From Desulfurococcales archaeon (GTDB taxonomy: Archaea; Thermoproteota; Thermoprotei_A; Sulfolobales; WANQ01), in assembly GCA_027043985.1 (NCBI GenBank), contig JALUDQ010000050.1, positions 1-5,649 on the forward strand: a stretch of 5,649 nt of DNA, read 5' to 3'. The notes under the pieces were generated by a model. The model had not been told where the DNA came from and ran no database searches. It was given only the letters and a program-made list of their open reading frames with translations. Of this stretch, positions 1 to 5,618 are shown piece after piece. Numbering within the stretch: the stretch's first letter is position 1; each line of letters starts with the position of its first letter. Made by a program: the position numbers and the translations under genes.

Positions 1-571
1 TACTATATACTTCTATATCGAAGGCAAACATTCTTAGACTTGGCGGTCTCTGCTGCTCGCTTTCGGGTAAAGGCTTGGGTGGCTGCTTGGCTATGAATTC
101 CTTTTGTACCCGTCCCCTATATTGAGGAGTTATGGGGGCTTCTTCTGCTTCTACTTCATGCCACCAGCACGGCTTTAATCCATGATCTATTATGTATCTC
201 ATACTAAACCTTATATCTGCTTCAAGAACATCTTCTACTCCTTCTATTTTTCTAACTTCTTCACGGTATTCTCTAACTGTTTCTGGTATAACGGTTGTTA
301 TCTTTAACGCCTTAACTGGTCTACCATAGTATTTCTTGTCGACAGGTTCGACCGAGATTAGAGGGCTACGTGGCTTTGATAACCTCTGTATTCTTGCTTT
401 AACGGTTTCGGGGCTTGTATTAGCTGACAGTAATGCGTAGAAATATGGGCGGAAGCTTCTATCTCTAACAACTATCCTATTTCCTTGGTCATCGATGCCC
501 CACATGATTATATGGGGTTCTCTTCCGATTATCTCGTAGGTTACATCCAGTAGGTAAAATTTTAGTGACAA
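1..571 (-). CDS. polB: Family B DNA polymerase, N-terminal 190 residues (partial, runs off the window start)
   Basis: Replicative-type family B DNA polymerase that extends primers and proofreads with a 3'-5' exonuclease. Only the N-terminal domain and the first exonuclease motif lie in the window. Residues 1-48 form the start of the archaeal PolB N-terminal domain, with an FRPYFYALL stretch at 40-48 equivalent to FRPYIYALL of Pyrococcus polymerases, part of the template-strand uracil-sensing pocket. Residues 121-132 (RFSMRYIIDHGL) match the conserved segment before the exonuclease domain. FDIE at 184-187 is Exo I, with D185 and E187 as the metal ligands. From memory it resembles the Pyrodictium polymerase, so a crenarchaeal PolB3-type enzyme is likely; B1 is less likely. 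The start is TTG at 571-569: an in-frame TAA lies at 598-596 with no ATG or GTG between, and AGGGAG at 586-581 sits about 9 nt upstream. It follows the acetyltransferase gene on the same strand after a 66-nt gap. The polymerase motifs lie outside the window. Confidence 0.93.
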   Translation of the reverse strand, partial: MSLKFYLLDVTYEIIGREPHIIMWGIDDQGNRIVVRDRSFRPYFYALLSANTSPETVKARIQRLSKPRSPLISVEPVDKKYYGRPVKALKITTVIPETVREYREEVRKIEGVEDVLEADIRFSMRYIIDHGLKPCWWHEVEAEEAPITPQYRGRVQKEFIAKQPPKPLPESEQQRPPSLRMFAFDIEVYS

Positions 572-580
572 GACTATCGT

Positions 581-586
581 CTCCCT
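581..586 (-). promoter_or_regulatory. Shine-Dalgarno site of the DNA polymerase gene
   Basis: On the minus strand this reads AGGGAG, about 9 nt before the TTG at 571. It supports TTG as the true start, since no other usable start codon lies between the upstream in-frame stop and this position. Confidence 0.55.
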
Positions 587-613
587 ACTATTTAATTATT
601 TGTACTAGTCTGG

Positions 614-620
614 TATTAAA
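614..620 (-). promoter_or_regulatory. Possible TATA box for the DNA polymerase gene
   Basis: The minus strand reads TTTAATA in the 66-nt gap between the acetyltransferase stop and the polymerase start. A start of transcription about 26 nt downstream would fall near 591. That would leave a short leader holding the Shine-Dalgarno site at 586-581. A second A+T stretch (AATTAAATA, about 590-598) is an alternative. The purine-rich BRE element is not clear, and read-through from the upstream gene is equally possible. Confidence 0.3.
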
Positions 621-637
621 TGTGATTTCAATAAGTC

Positions 638-1099
638 TTATAGTCTCTTAAGCATTAGGTATGCGTCTTCTCCATCCGGGTAATATCTTCTTATCCTATC
701 GGCTATCTTGTATCCTAGTTTTTCATATAATTTCATTGCAGCCTTATTTGAGACCCGGACTTCCAGCATAGCTGTACTCATTGATTTCTCTTTAAATCTT
801 CTTTCAAGCTCTAGCATTAGCTTTGTACCCACACCTTTCCTTCTCCACTCCTTAGATACTGCTATTGATATAACATGACCTACATTACCGTGTCTTAGCA
901 CACCTACAGCATATCCTATCACTTTACTATTGTTCTCAGCCACTATGAATAAGTCTCCTGATAATGCTAGAAGTACTGCGAGATATTTTCTGGGATACGG
1001 TATTTTGAAGGACTCTACTTCTATCCTATATATGTCGTCTAGATCCCTATAGGTTGCTGTACGTATAATTACATCACTATCAGAAGTATTATCAATCAT
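638..1099 (-). CDS. rimI: RimI/Ard1-type GNAT protein N-alpha-acetyltransferase
   Basis: Transfers acetyl from acetyl-CoA to the N-terminal amino group of proteins. In archaea one Ard1/Nat-like enzyme usually serves many substrates, so the bacterial name RimI is only a label. The protein has 153 residues and a single GNAT domain, the usual size. The acetyl-CoA pyrophosphate loop is R86-x-x-G89-x-G91 (RRKGVG), preceded by the HVISIAV strand at 75-81. The segment LEVRVSN at 112-118, followed by AAMKLYEKLGY at 120-130, is the typical second half of the CoA site. The C-terminal YYPDGEDAYLM at 139-149 is diagnostic of the NAA10/Ard1/RimI group. The start is ATG at 1099-1097. An in-frame TAA lies a few codons upstream and no other start codon comes between. 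No strong Shine-Dalgarno site is seen, which suits a leaderless or near-leaderless message. It is divergent from pelota and upstream of the polymerase on the same strand. Confidence 0.9.
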   Translation of the reverse strand: MIDNTSDSDVIIRTATYRDLDDIYRIEVESFKIPYPRKYLAVLLALSGDLFIVAENNSKVIGYAVGVLRHGNVGHVISIAVSKEWRRKGVGTKLMLELERRFKEKSMSTAMLEVRVSNKAAMKLYEKLGYKIADRIRRYYPDGEDAYLMLKRL

Positions 1100-1120
1100 G
1101 CTTCTTTGACACCGTAAACA

Positions 1121-1127
1121 TTATCTC
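1121..1127 (-). promoter_or_regulatory. Weak TATA-like element for the acetyltransferase gene
   Basis: The 80-nt gap between the divergent acetyltransferase and pelota genes (1100-1179) must hold both promoters unless transcription enters from outside. On the minus strand, GGGAGATAATG has its A+T core about 24-26 nt before the ATG at 1099, the spacing expected for a leaderless crenarchaeal message. The core is a poor match to a TATA box. For pelota on the plus strand the only candidate is CTAATA near 1129-1134, which is also weak. Confidence 0.25.
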
Positions 1128-1161
1128 CCTAATACCCGTTTCTTGGTAATAGATTCGAGTT

Positions 1162-1169
1162 GGAGGTGA
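1162..1169 (+). promoter_or_regulatory. Strong Shine-Dalgarno site of pelota
   Basis: GGAGGTGA is a full-length match to the archaeal anti-Shine-Dalgarno sequence. It lies 10 nt before TTG at 1180. It fixes the start, because an in-frame TAA at 1171-1173 excludes anything upstream. Confidence 0.85.
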
Positions 1170-1179
1170 ATAAATACTC

Positions 1180-2253
1180 TTGAAGATAACTTACAAGAAC
1201 TTGCGGACAGGTGAGGTCAGAGTCGTACCAGAGACTGAAGATGATCTGTGGCTACTTCAAATGGTTATAGCACCCGGTGATATCGTGATAGCACGGACAA
1301 CACGTGATATAAGTTTCGGGGATGGGAGGAGCAGTCGCATCCCTATGACTCTAGCTATACGTGTAAAGAACGTAGAGTTTGAGCCCTTCACTACTAGGCT
1401 TAGGATACACGGAATAGTAGTAGAGGGTCCCGAGCGTTTTGGAGTAAAGGGCTCTCACCACACACTTCACATAGATTTAGGAAATGAGTTGGCTATAGTT
1501 AAGGAGGAATGGAGTAAACCCCTCCTGAATAAGCTTGAGAAAGCAGTTGCAAGAGGACTGAAGGCTATAATAGTTGCCTTAGACTACGATGAATACGGTA
1601 TTGCTATAGCACAAGAACAAGGCTTGAAGATAATAGATGAAGGCTCCCTAGGTGTTCCGGGGAAAGAAGATCCTAATAGAGAAGATATTTTGAAATCGAA
1701 AATAAAGCAGATAGCGAGAACCGTTATTGATACTGCTAGACGACACAATATTGACGTTGTTATAGTGGCAAGTCCGGGATTCATCAAGGATATACTAATA
1801 GACGTACTCAAGGAAATGAATAAGAAGATACATGTTTACAAGGATTCAGTAAGTATTGGAGGACGTAGCGGTATCTATGAAGTTCTACGTAGAGATATTG
1901 TAAGAGACGTATTGAGAGATGTTTCGAGTATTGAAGCTGAAAGAATCCTCGAAGAGTTTATGCTATTATTGGTAAAGAATCCTGATAGAATAGCCTACGG
2001 CTTAAACGAGGTCTACGAAATGGCGCGCATTGGTGCTGTTGAAAAGCTATTGGTATTGGATGAACTAGTTAGAAGCTATGACATAGAGGAGAGACGGCTA
2101 GTTGAGGAAGTATTAAAGCTCGTGGACAAGTATAGGGGAGAAGTAAAGATCGTTAGTAGTAGGAGTCCAGCTGGAGAAAAGCTTAGGGGGCTAAACGGTA
2201 TAATAGCTATACTCCGCTACTCTGTTCATCGAGAAAAGTCTCCTGGAGAATAA
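1180..2253 (+). CDS. pelA: mRNA surveillance / ribosome rescue protein pelota (aPelota, Dom34)
   Basis: Cytoplasmic paralogue of release factor aRF1. In archaea it is delivered to the A site of stalled ribosomes by aEF1-alpha and acts with ABCE1 to split the subunits. The 357 residues match the usual archaeal length and show the three expected domains. Residues 1 to about 128 form the Sm-like N-terminal domain, with a TTRDISFGDGRSSRIP loop followed by a MTLAIRVKNVEFEP strand. The central eRF1_2-like domain (about 129-250) holds IIVALDYDEYGIA, the ASPGF motif at 197-201 and SIGGRSG at 225-231. The C-terminal eRF1_3-like domain (about 255-350) holds VEKLLVLDELVR and ends with AGEKLRGLNGIIAILRY at 331-347. 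The GGQ motif of release factors is absent, as expected for a factor that does not hydrolyse peptidyl-tRNA. The start is TTG, set by the Shine-Dalgarno site at 1162-1169. The last 47 nt overlap the end of the opposite-strand radical SAM gene. Confidence 0.96.
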   Translation: MKITYKNLRTGEVRVVPETEDDLWLLQMVIAPGDIVIARTTRDISFGDGRSSRIPMTLAIRVKNVEFEPFTTRLRIHGIVVEGPERFGVKGSHHTLHIDLGNELAIVKEEWSKPLLNKLEKAVARGLKAIIVALDYDEYGIAIAQEQGLKIIDEGSLGVPGKEDPNREDILKSKIKQIARTVIDTARRHNIDVVIVASPGFIKDILIDVLKEMNKKIHVYKDSVSIGGRSGIYEVLRRDIVRDVLRDVSSIEAERILEEFMLLLVKNPDRIAYGLNEVYEMARIGAVEKLLVLDELVRSYDIEERRLVEEVLKLVDKYRGEVKIVSSRSPAGEKLRGLNGIIAILRYSVHREKSPGE

Positions 2254-3274
2254 AACGACCTCTAAGTCTTGGATAATATTCTATTAGCACGGGATCCTCT
2301 ATACAATTACTTGCCAAGAGTTTTCTCCAATCCTCGTCTGGGTGGAGGTAGACCCATTCACCATCTACTCTATAAGGCTCATAATACTCTATGCAATGCT
2401 TGATACCGTCTCTTTTCTTCGCCCTAACTACTTGCAGGGTTCCAGAGAAACTATGCTTTTCGTAGGGTTTACCGATAATCGATGATTTACGTATAAACCT
2501 GTTCCGTAACTGGTAGAAGTCCTTGTATGATGCTGGACAGAAGCGTATGCTTACTCTTTCAATGTTTTCTCGAGCCCATTTAATGAACTCCATTGCTGTC
2601 TCATAGCTTCCCTTTACACTTATACCATCGCTACTTATAGTGAATCCTCTTTCAGATAAAGCATCTCTATTTGATGCAGCTACTTCTAGCTCATTTATAT
2701 TCATAAACTCGCCACCCACCTCCTCTAGGAATAATGCGAGCTTTTTCAACCACTCAATACTACCGGGTATGGCTGGCACTTCTATTCCAACACGCATTGA
2801 CGTTTCCTTAACAGCTACTTCTATCTTCTTTAAATAGCGATCATCTACTGGATGGAATCTTATCTCATCTAGACCAGCATTATCAAGCGCTTTTAATGCT
2901 TGCTTATCGGCGTAGCGTCCACTAGTGTATAAGTGTATATGGAATTTCTCGCCAAACTCGTTTTTCAACAACTCTATCACCCTAATAGTCTTGTCAAGAA
3001 CTATTAAGGGGTCTCCACCCGTTATGGCTGCACCCTTAGCTTTTATGGCATAGGCTTCTTCTACTATATCGTTTATATCTGCTACAGACTCATCGTCAAC
3101 AAATACTAGGTCTCTTCCACGTCTCTCAATGCTTATTGGGCAATAGTAGCAGGAATCATTGCATCGCCCGGTTATGAAGACTACTATTGATGCTCCGCTA
3201 AAACATATTTGGCATCCCTTGGAAGGATTCCCTAGGTTGTATCCAAACCTTCTTGACCCGTATATTTTTCTCAC
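2207..3274 (-). CDS. Radical SAM protein of uncharacterised archaeal family (COG2108-like)
   Basis: Predicted to bind a [4Fe-4S] cluster and S-adenosylmethionine and to start radical chemistry; the substrate is unknown. C38-x3-C42-x2-C45 (CNDSCYYC) is the canonical cluster motif, and TGGDP at 85-89 is the SAM-binding GGE-like motif, with Asp in place of Glu. The rest of the partial TIM barrel runs to about residue 250 (HLYTSGRY, LDEIRFHP, GIEVPAIPG). Five more cysteines stand outside the motif: C21 and C24 (CQIC) before it, and C246, C294 and C324 after it, which could hold a second cluster or a zinc ion. The family placement (COG2108, related to pyruvate formate-lyase activating enzyme) is from memory. 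The start is GTG at 3274-3272; it overlaps the upstream nucleotidyltransferase stop by 4 nt and has AGAGGT 8 nt before it. An in-frame TAG just upstream excludes a longer protein. The 3' end overlaps pelota. Confidence 0.9.
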   Translation of the reverse strand: MRKIYGSRRFGYNLGNPSKGCQICFSGASIVVFITGRCNDSCYYCPISIERRGRDLVFVDDESVADINDIVEEAYAIKAKGAAITGGDPLIVLDKTIRVIELLKNEFGEKFHIHLYTSGRYADKQALKALDNAGLDEIRFHPVDDRYLKKIEVAVKETSMRVGIEVPAIPGSIEWLKKLALFLEEVGGEFMNINELEVAASNRDALSERGFTISSDGISVKGSYETAMEFIKWARENIERVSIRFCPASYKDFYQLRNRFIRKSSIIGKPYEKHSFSGTLQVVRAKKRDGIKHCIEYYEPYRVDGEWVYLHPDEDWRKLLASNCIEDPVLIEYYPRLRGRFILQETFLDEQSSGV

Positions 3275-4002
3275 AATAGGCTACCTCTGCTCTGTAGTAT
3301 TCTTCTAACATACTGGTTTTCTCTAGCAAGTTTTGCGAGAGCCTTCTCAAATGATTCGTCAGGGGATAGTTCGTATTGTAGGAATACTCCTGTTCTACCT
3401 ATTTCGTCTCTCCTACTTAGAACTCTTACACGCTCTAATACTGTTTCTATAGATACACCTACTATTCTCGCAACAATACTTTCTCTTCCTATAACGGGTG
3501 ATTCTTTGTGACCGTATTCAGTTGGCTCTATGAGTATTAGTCTCTTGTCTACCCCGGGTACTCTCCTGTTTTTCCGTAGGCTCTCTATGTCGAGGAGTCC
3601 ACCGAATTTATAGAACTCGTATTCGTTGCGGGATAGTTTTGCTAGGGGGAAGGATACCATTCTAAGCTCTTTCTCATCTAATGCTATATAGGCTTTGGGT
3701 GCATGACCTGGAGTTGCCTGGACTATGAATCTCTTATAGGGCTTCATACCCGCCATTTCTAATGCTAGTTCAACTCTATAGGATGGAACCATGAACGGTA
3801 TGAATACATCTATATCACTCTTAGGATTCACATCACCCCTAGCAATACTACCATGAACTATTGGGGTAAGCCCTTGTCTTGCTAGAGCCTCCATTATCTT
3901 TAGAGCTTCTCTCCTCTTACTACGCAGTATCTCCCAGCGCTTTTCATCATAGTATACTTCCCGGTACTCTACACGTCTCTCTATTTTCCATTTAACCGGC
4001 AT
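3271..4002 (-). CDS. Predicted nucleotidyltransferase (Pol beta/MNT-like fold, COG1665-like)
   Basis: Probably transfers a nucleotidyl group; the acceptor is unknown. In the 243-residue form, G51-S52 with D63-x-D65 (HGSIARGDVNPKSDIDVFIP, 50-69) is the Pol beta-superfamily signature GS-x-G-x-SDxD, where the two aspartates bind metal. A third carboxylate cannot be assigned with confidence. The region after it (about 70-240) has no further domain I recognise. A basic region with a likely helix precedes the motif (ERRVEYREVYYDEKRWEILRSKRREALKIM). The placement in COG1665 is from memory. Start choice: the open frame extends to ATG at 4092-4090, but those 30 extra residues look unlike a conserved N-terminus and would abut the start of the divergent protease gene. 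ATG at 4002-4000 is preferred. GTG at 4020-4018 is a leaderless alternative, about 27 nt from the TATA-like box at 4044-4050. The gene is first in a two-gene unit with the radical SAM gene. Confidence 0.82.
   Translation of the reverse strand: MPVKWKIERRVEYREVYYDEKRWEILRSKRREALKIMEALARQGLTPIVHGSIARGDVNPKSDIDVFIPFMVPSYRVELALEMAGMKPYKRFIVQATPGHAPKAYIALDEKELRMVSFPLAKLSRNEYEFYKFGGLLDIESLRKNRRVPGVDKRLILIEPTEYGHKESPVIGRESIVARIVGVSIETVLERVRVLSRRDEIGRTGVFLQYELSPDESFEKALAKLARENQYVRRILQSRGSLL
3283..3288 (-). promoter_or_regulatory. Shine-Dalgarno site of the radical SAM gene, inside the upstream coding region
   Basis: The minus strand reads AGAGGT, 8 nt before the GTG at 3274. The site lies in the last codons of the nucleotidyltransferase gene. 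With the 4-nt stop/start overlap this suggests coupled translation of the two proteins. Confidence 0.65.
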
Positions 4003-4043
4003 ATCAGGTACACTCTGCACTCCATATATGTTGTTAGTCAACG

Positions 4044-4050
4044 TTTTAAA
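4044..4050. promoter_or_regulatory. Palindromic TTTAAA box, candidate TATA element for two divergent genes
   Basis: The minus strand reads GATTTAAAACG. A start of transcription about 26 nt away would lie near 4021, next to GTG at 4020 and 19 nt before ATG at 4002 of the nucleotidyltransferase. On the plus strand the same box (TTTTAAA) would give a start near 4073, leaving a leader of about 19 nt before the protease TTG at 4092. The core TTTAAA is its own reverse complement, so one box could serve either direction. Another candidate for the plus strand is CTTAA at 4061-4065, which would make the protease message leaderless. Confidence 0.45.
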
Positions 4051-4091
4051 TCTCCTACACCTTAACCCTCTCTGGCTTAGAGCTGATAGCA

Positions 4092-5231
4092 TTGGACGCC
4101 GTAGATGTTGTAAGCTATTTCGGATATATCTTAACTGCGTGGATCATAGTAATGGCCGTAGGTATGGCTAAGAAAGACTTGCTACAGAAATACGGTATAG
4201 AAGTAGGACCATTAATGATTATGTGGAAGAGACCCACGAGTGGATCAAAACTTGAGAGAATAGCTAAGAAACGTGTTGTAAGGATATGTGCGTGGATAGG
4301 TGTAGCATTGTCTATTGGAGCCATGGTGTTCGCGTATTATTTCCTCATAAACATAGTATTGTCAATCCTATTCCCTCAAACAATACGCGCTCAGGCTAGA
4401 CTTATACCCCTCCTACCAGGGTTAACAGTTGTCGGCGTCCACATATTCTATTCTATGATAGCCATAGGTATTGCGATAGTAGTACACGAGCTAAGCCACG
4501 CAGTCGTAGCGTTATCTGAGGGGATAAGACTCAAGAGCTGGGGTTTAGCTGTAGCATTCATAATACCAGCAGCATTTGTCGAACCCGATGAAGAAGACTA
4601 TAAGAAGGCAAAACTATCAAGCAAGGTAAAGCTCTTAGCCGCGGGATCAGCGGCAAACGTGATTATAGGAGTATTAGCCTTATTCCTCCTACAACAAGTA
4701 GCATCACAATACCCGCTTGTAATAGGCATAATACATAGCGTAAACAATCAGCCAACGCCAGCCTATCTGGCTGGTCTCCAAAAATACGTTCCCTTTGCAA
4801 TCGAGTCTATAAACGGAACAGTAGTAGACGGATTAGCAACGCTAACAAGTATAATTCACGCCCACGCCAATGAGACAGTAAACTTCGTCCTAAGAATATT
4901 CTCATATAATACAATGAGCCAGTTAGACGTAGTACTACATAAACCAGCAAACATGAGTCTACTGGGAGTGTACATAAACCCCTTCCCAGCACCCAAACCC
5001 TCCCTCTGCGCTCTCGGCTCAGCATGCATACACATACCAGGTCTACTAGCATGGCTCGTATGGATTAACATGGGACTAGCCCTCATAAACGCCGCACCAC
5101 TATTCATAACAGATGGAGGAAAAATCATAAGCGAGATACTAGGAGAGAAAAGAAAAATAATTTCATACATTATCCAGGGAACAACACTAGCAATTCTTGC
5201 ATTAGCCTTTATAGCCAGCATATTAATGTAG
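4092..5231 (+). CDS. Site-2 protease family (M50) intramembrane zinc metalloprotease
   Basis: Membrane-embedded protease that cuts other membrane proteins within or next to the bilayer; its substrates here are unknown. H132-E133-x-x-H136 (HELSH) lies in a hydrophobic segment (about 115-142) and gives two zinc ligands and the catalytic Glu. N333 to G343 (NAAPLFITDGG) is the second active-site motif, with D341 the third zinc ligand. Between them are AFVEPDEED (161-169), typical of archaeal S2P proteins, a transmembrane segment near 180-205, and a PDZ-like stretch at about 210-290. Other membrane segments are near 6-25, 65-93 and the C-terminus (about 355-379). The middle domain carries three N-x-S/T sequons (N241, N260, N287), which suits a location outside the cell. 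The 379-residue length is normal for the group. The start is TTG at 4092, since an in-frame TAA at 4047 with no other usable start codon blocks a longer form. M21 and M25 are possible but would lose the first membrane helix. No clear Shine-Dalgarno site is present. Confidence 0.9.
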   Translation: MDAVDVVSYFGYILTAWIIVMAVGMAKKDLLQKYGIEVGPLMIMWKRPTSGSKLERIAKKRVVRICAWIGVALSIGAMVFAYYFLINIVLSILFPQTIRAQARLIPLLPGLTVVGVHIFYSMIAIGIAIVVHELSHAVVALSEGIRLKSWGLAVAFIIPAAFVEPDEEDYKKAKLSSKVKLLAAGSAANVIIGVLALFLLQQVASQYPLVIGIIHSVNNQPTPAYLAGLQKYVPFAIESINGTVVDGLATLTSIIHAHANETVNFVLRIFSYNTMSQLDVVLHKPANMSLLGVYINPFPAPKPSLCALGSACIHIPGLLAWLVWINMGLALINAAPLFITDGGKIISEILGEKRKIISYIIQGTTLAILALAFIASILM

Positions 5232-5240
5232 AACAACCTA

Positions 5241-5246
5241 TTATAA
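5241..5246 (+). promoter_or_regulatory. TATA box of the SRP RNA gene
   Basis: TTATAA begins 10 nt after the protease stop codon (5229-5231). Its centre is about 26 nt upstream of 5270, exactly where the first paired bases of the SRP RNA begin. CTTAAAA at 5250-5256 is a second A+T element, but it would place the start inside helix 1. Confidence 0.6.
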
Positions 5247-5269
5247 CCCTTAAAACATTCTAAAACCTC

Positions 5270-5598
5270 TGGGCAACCCGCGGGAAGGGCCGGGGGCTCG
5301 CCCACCCCGTACCCCGAAAAGGGCGTAACGCGGGGGCCAGTAACCCGCTAGCCGGGCCCCAGCACCCCGCTAAGGCCCACGGCTAGCAATGAACCCCGCC
5401 CCGTGGGGCTGGTGGTGACGGACCACCCGCCCGAAGGCGGGCTGGTACCGTCTTTGCCAGGGGAACCTGGCCAGGCCCGGAAGGGAGCAACCTAACCCTG
5501 GACGCCAGCGTTCACGGGTCACCGGGGTGAGGTCTAGCCGTGGGGGACCTGGCGGGTGTTTGCTGGGGTCTGCTAGCGGGGTCCGCGGGTTGCCCCTC
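5270..5598 (+). ncRNA. ffs: Archaeal signal recognition particle (7S) RNA
   Basis: RNA scaffold of the SRP, which binds signal sequences with SRP54 and SRP19 and targets ribosomes to the membrane. The ends close as helix 1, the archaeal hallmark: 5271-5283 pairs perfectly with 5583-5595 (13 bp). The Alu domain follows (about 5287-5340). Helix 5 is supported by long complementary blocks: 5344-5352 with 5572-5580, 5357-5364 with 5561-5568, 5376-5386 with 5534-5544, 5393-5398 with 5523-5528, and 5400-5405 with 5513-5518. Helix 6 spans about 5418-5451, with a 6-bp stem closing loop 5432-5435. Helix 8 (5457-5501) carries the nearly universal SRP54-binding apex CCAGGCCCGGAAGGGAGCAA, with GGAA tetraloop at 5479-5482 closed by CCC/GGG. 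The G+C content is far above that of the flanking genes, as expected for a structured RNA in a hyperthermophile. The exact ends are inferred from helix 1 and the TATA box. Confidence 0.96.
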
Positions 5599-5608
5599 GT
5601 TTAGACTT

Positions 5609-5618
5609 GAATTAAATA
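5609..5618 (+). promoter_or_regulatory. A+T-rich element after the SRP RNA, possible promoter of the next gene
   Basis: GAATTAAATA lies about 20-26 nt upstream of an ATG at 5637-5639, which opens a frame of only four codons (MTYR) before the window ends. The spacing would suit a leaderless gene, but nothing in four codons confirms one. T runs at 5600-5602 and 5623-5626 could equally mark the end of SRP RNA transcription. Confidence 0.2.

Noticed and set aside
1584..1811. Minus-strand open frame of 75 codons inside pelota
   Set aside because: It lies fully antisense to the conserved central domain of pelota and has no recognisable motif or ribosome binding site.
2640..2837. Plus-strand open frame of 65 codons inside the radical SAM gene
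   Set aside because: Antisense shadow of a gene with intact motifs; Ser/Asn-rich composition typical of a reverse frame.
4003..4092. N-terminal extension of the nucleotidyltransferase to ATG at 4092
   Set aside because: The 30 added residues look non-conserved, would remove the promoter space and abut the divergent protease start. A good TATA box lies inside the extension.
4115..4324. Minus-strand open frame of 69 codons opposite the protease start
   Set aside because: Antisense to the first membrane segments of the protease, with no family signature.
4807..5305. Two overlapping minus-strand open frames (4807-5052 and 4856-5305)
   Set aside because: Both are antisense to the protease C-terminal half, and one also runs into SRP RNA helix 1. 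The encoded sequences are low in information and match no family I know.
5270..5598. The G+C-rich block as an rRNA or tRNA fragment, or as a RNase P RNA
   Set aside because: The SRP54-binding apex in helix 8 and the closing 5'/3' helix are specific to archaeal SRP RNA. No tRNA T-loop or rRNA landmark is seen.
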